A DNA stretch of 64,000 nucleotides from an uncultured Sphingobacteriales bacterium (lineage in GTDB: Bacteria; Bacteroidota; Bacteroidia; Chitinophagales; Chitinophagaceae): NCBI GenBank assembly GCA_937991535.1, contig CALKHN010000043.1, positions 1 to 64,000 on the forward strand. Reading direction: 5' to 3'. The position numbers and the translations under genes were made by a program. Of this stretch, positions 61,953 to 64,000 are shown one piece after another. How positions within the stretch are numbered: the stretch's first letter is position 1; each line of letters begins with the position of its first letter. Under the pieces are notes generated by a model, which had not been told where the DNA came from, searched no databases, and saw only the letters and a list, made by a program, of their open reading frames with translations.

Positions 61953-64000
61953 TGAAAAAACTGTTCATACGCTTACTTGTATTTTGCTTTCCTTTTATGG
62001 TTAAGGCACAGCAACAGGCAAAAATGGAGCTTAATCTCGAAAAGATTTGGAGCGGTCACTTCGATGAGCGCAAATATGTGGTACATCTCATGAATCAGTC
62101 TCCCCATTTTGCCTGGATCCAAACGGACACTGCTTCCGGTCCGCAGGTTATTCTGTCACTTGATTTTAACACCACAAGAATTGTAGATACGCTATTTTCT
62201 AACCAGATCAAGCGGCCCACCGATTCGCTGCCCACTACATTTACCTATTTCCAGGATTTTGGGTTTTCACCCGATGACAGCAAGATCCTTATCCGCACAC
62301 AAATTGAACCTTTATATACCATCTCCGAAAAAGCGTTTAATTATGTATGGGATATTGATAAGAAAATATTAAGGGTCGTTTCCGCCAACGGGAAGCAATT
62401 GTATCCCAGCTTTTCACCCGATAGTAAACGATTGTCCTATATTATAGATGCCAACCTGTATATTATGGATATTGAAAAGAATACCACCATGCCGGTAACG
62501 GTTGACGGATCGGCGGGCCAGTTTTTGTATGGCATGGCTGATGCCTTATACGAGAATGGATTTGGTATGACAAAAGCTTACGAGTGGAGTCCCAACGGAA
62601 ACTATATTGCCATGCTGCGGTTCAATGAGAACACCGTGAAAAACTATCCATTAACTATATATGAACGGCCCTACGCCGAAGTCAGAAATCAACGTTACCC
62701 TTTAGCCGGCGAAATGGTACCCGATGTAAAAGTATTTGTGTACGATATCAATAATAAAATTTTTGTTCCAATAGATGTGGGCGTTAATCCTGATCAATAC
62801 ATTACAGGGATCAGATGGAGCCCTGATAACAAAACGCTATTTGTGCAACGCCTTACAAGAGATCAAAAAAGATTAGATCTGCTGAAAGCTGATATTGTTA
62901 CAGGAAAAACGGCAGTGATCTATACGGAAGAAAGTCCTGCCGATTATGTTCGGGTTTACCCGGATAATATTTACTTTATTAAAGAAGGGGGATCGTTTTT
63001 ATGGAAAAGCGAAAAGGATGGATATACGCATTTGTATGAAATAAGCAGCGATTCCGCCACCACTGTTCCTTTAACCAGTGGCAACTGGGAAGTGATTGAA
63101 GTAGAGGCAATTGATAATACACGCAATGAAGTATACTATTCATCGAATGAATCGGGTTCAAGGCAAAAACAATTGTATAAAATAAATTACGATGGTAAGG
63201 GAAGAACAAAACTTAGCTCCGGTGACGGTTACCACGATGTCTGGATAAGCAGCGACAAGCGATTCTTTTTTGATGCTTTCTCTTCTTTAAATGAACCCCC
63301 GGTTTACCAGGTAATTTCCACTACAGGAAAGGATAAGAAAAAACTGATTGAAAACAAAGAACTGAATGACCGGCTTAAAGACTATAAGATTCCACAGGCA
63401 TATTTTTTTACTGTGCAGGCCAGTGATAGTATGACGATGAACGGCTGGCTGATCCGGCCTTACAATAATACAAGGGGAAGATTACCACTCATATTATATG
63501 TTTACGGTGGTTCAACCCGCCAGGAGGTTTTAGACAGATGGGATGATAAATTTACACTCACCATGCGCTGGCTGGCCATCCAGGGTTTTGCAGTAGCCTG
63601 CGTAGATCCCCGCGGTACGCCGGGTAAGGGAGAAGCGTTCAGGAAAAGTAACTATATGGCGCCAGGCGATATTGAGGTAGCAGACCTGCTAAAAGTAAAA
63701 GACCATTTGGCGCGGAACTACCGCATTGATTCATCGAAAGTAGCGGTTATGGGCTGGAGTTATGGCGGATATCTTGCCGCATTGGCTCAAACCAAATACG
63801 CCGGCCGTTTTAAAGCAGCCGTAGCTATAGCGCCGGTTACCAACTGGCGGTTTTATGAAAATATATATGCCGAACGCCTGCTTTCCATGCCGAGTGAAAA
63901 TGCAGAAGGATATAAAAAGGCCTCCCCTGTGAGCTTCGCAGGCAATTACAAAAGTGGTCTTTTTCTTGTTCACGGAACGGCTGATGATAATGTACATCTC
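61953..64000 (+). CDS. S9B prolyl oligopeptidase (DPP IV-like), 3' end outside window
   Basis: This secreted serine peptidase is read for 682 residues before the window ends. A signal peptide (KKLFIRLLVFCFPFMVKAQQ) leads to a beta-propeller (FSPDDSKI, YPSFSPDSKR, YEWSPNGNYIAMLRFNE). The alpha/beta hydrolase part carries nucleophile MGWSYGGYLAAL at about residue 599 and the acid in VHGTADDNVH near residue 676. The catalytic His lies beyond 64000. The double-Glu DPP IV signature (YEEE) is replaced by LYENGFGM, so strict dipeptidyl activity is uncertain. An alternative in-frame ATG is at 61944. The 61675-61952 spacer holds no gene. Confidence 0.9.

Overview
The window looks like chromosomal DNA of a Bacteroidota bacterium, most likely a Chitinophagaceae relative. 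Supporting signs are a PorP/SprF-type protein and a lamin-tail protein with a FlgD-like C-terminus, a SusC-like TonB receptor fragment, promoters of the Bacteroidota form TTG-N19-TAnnTTTG, starts without Shine-Dalgarno sequences, and the eukaryote-like class I ribonucleotide reductase. I saw no rRNA, tRNA, complete insertion sequence or CRISPR array.

Layout. 0-1.8 kb: low-complexity repeats and two pseudouridine synthases. 2.1-6.5 kb: class I ribonucleotide reductase (nrdB, a four-helix-bundle ORF, nrdA) on the minus strand behind a cobalamin riboswitch. 6.5-10.1 kb: dispersed repeats around small stand-alone genes (VOC, AHSA1, SnoaL-like) and a B1 metallo-beta-lactamase. 10.1-16.8 kb: Type III-like restriction-modification operon mod / KilA-N / res. 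16.9-22.5 kb: two secreted hydrolases, a DUF2249/DUF2269 pair, a gene remnant and an acyltransferase-methyltransferase pair. 22.6-34.3 kb (minus): heptose kinase, amino-acid permease, Skp/OmpH, rpoC, rpoB; rpoBC has its own promoter and terminator. 34.6-38.4 kb (minus): phosphoesterase, FAD oxidoreductase, sugar kinase, Uma2 protein. 38.4-41.1 kb: inverted-repeat element, PIN/XRE-ImmA pair with operator, a candidate small RNA and two small-protein genes. 41.1-42.7 kb: truncated SusC-like gene. 43.2-49.4 kb (minus): permease, glutamine-synthetase-like ligase, Fe-alcohol dehydrogenase, class I amidohydrolase and aldehyde dehydrogenase, which together fit gamma-glutamylation-based catabolism of ethanolamine or a similar amine. 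49.5-64 kb: housekeeping and envelope genes (aminotransferase, holB, ROK regulator, anmK, upp, porP, mutS-like, dihydroorotase) and a 3'-truncated S9 peptidase.

How it fits together. The riboswitch should shut down nrdBA when B12 is available, which implies a B12-dependent reductase elsewhere. The 43-49 kb operon encodes uptake plus four enzymes able to turn an amino-alcohol into an amino acid and recover glutamate. The XRE-ImmA/PIN pair looks like a toxin-antitoxin unit. The spacers are full of several short repeat families, and copies of these also lie inside the riboswitch and in frame inside the restriction-modification genes.

The best candidates for undescribed biology are the hairpin-swapping dispersed element (6.6 and 51.2 kb), the promoter-to-terminator small RNA at 40.5 kb, and the small-protein pair beside it.
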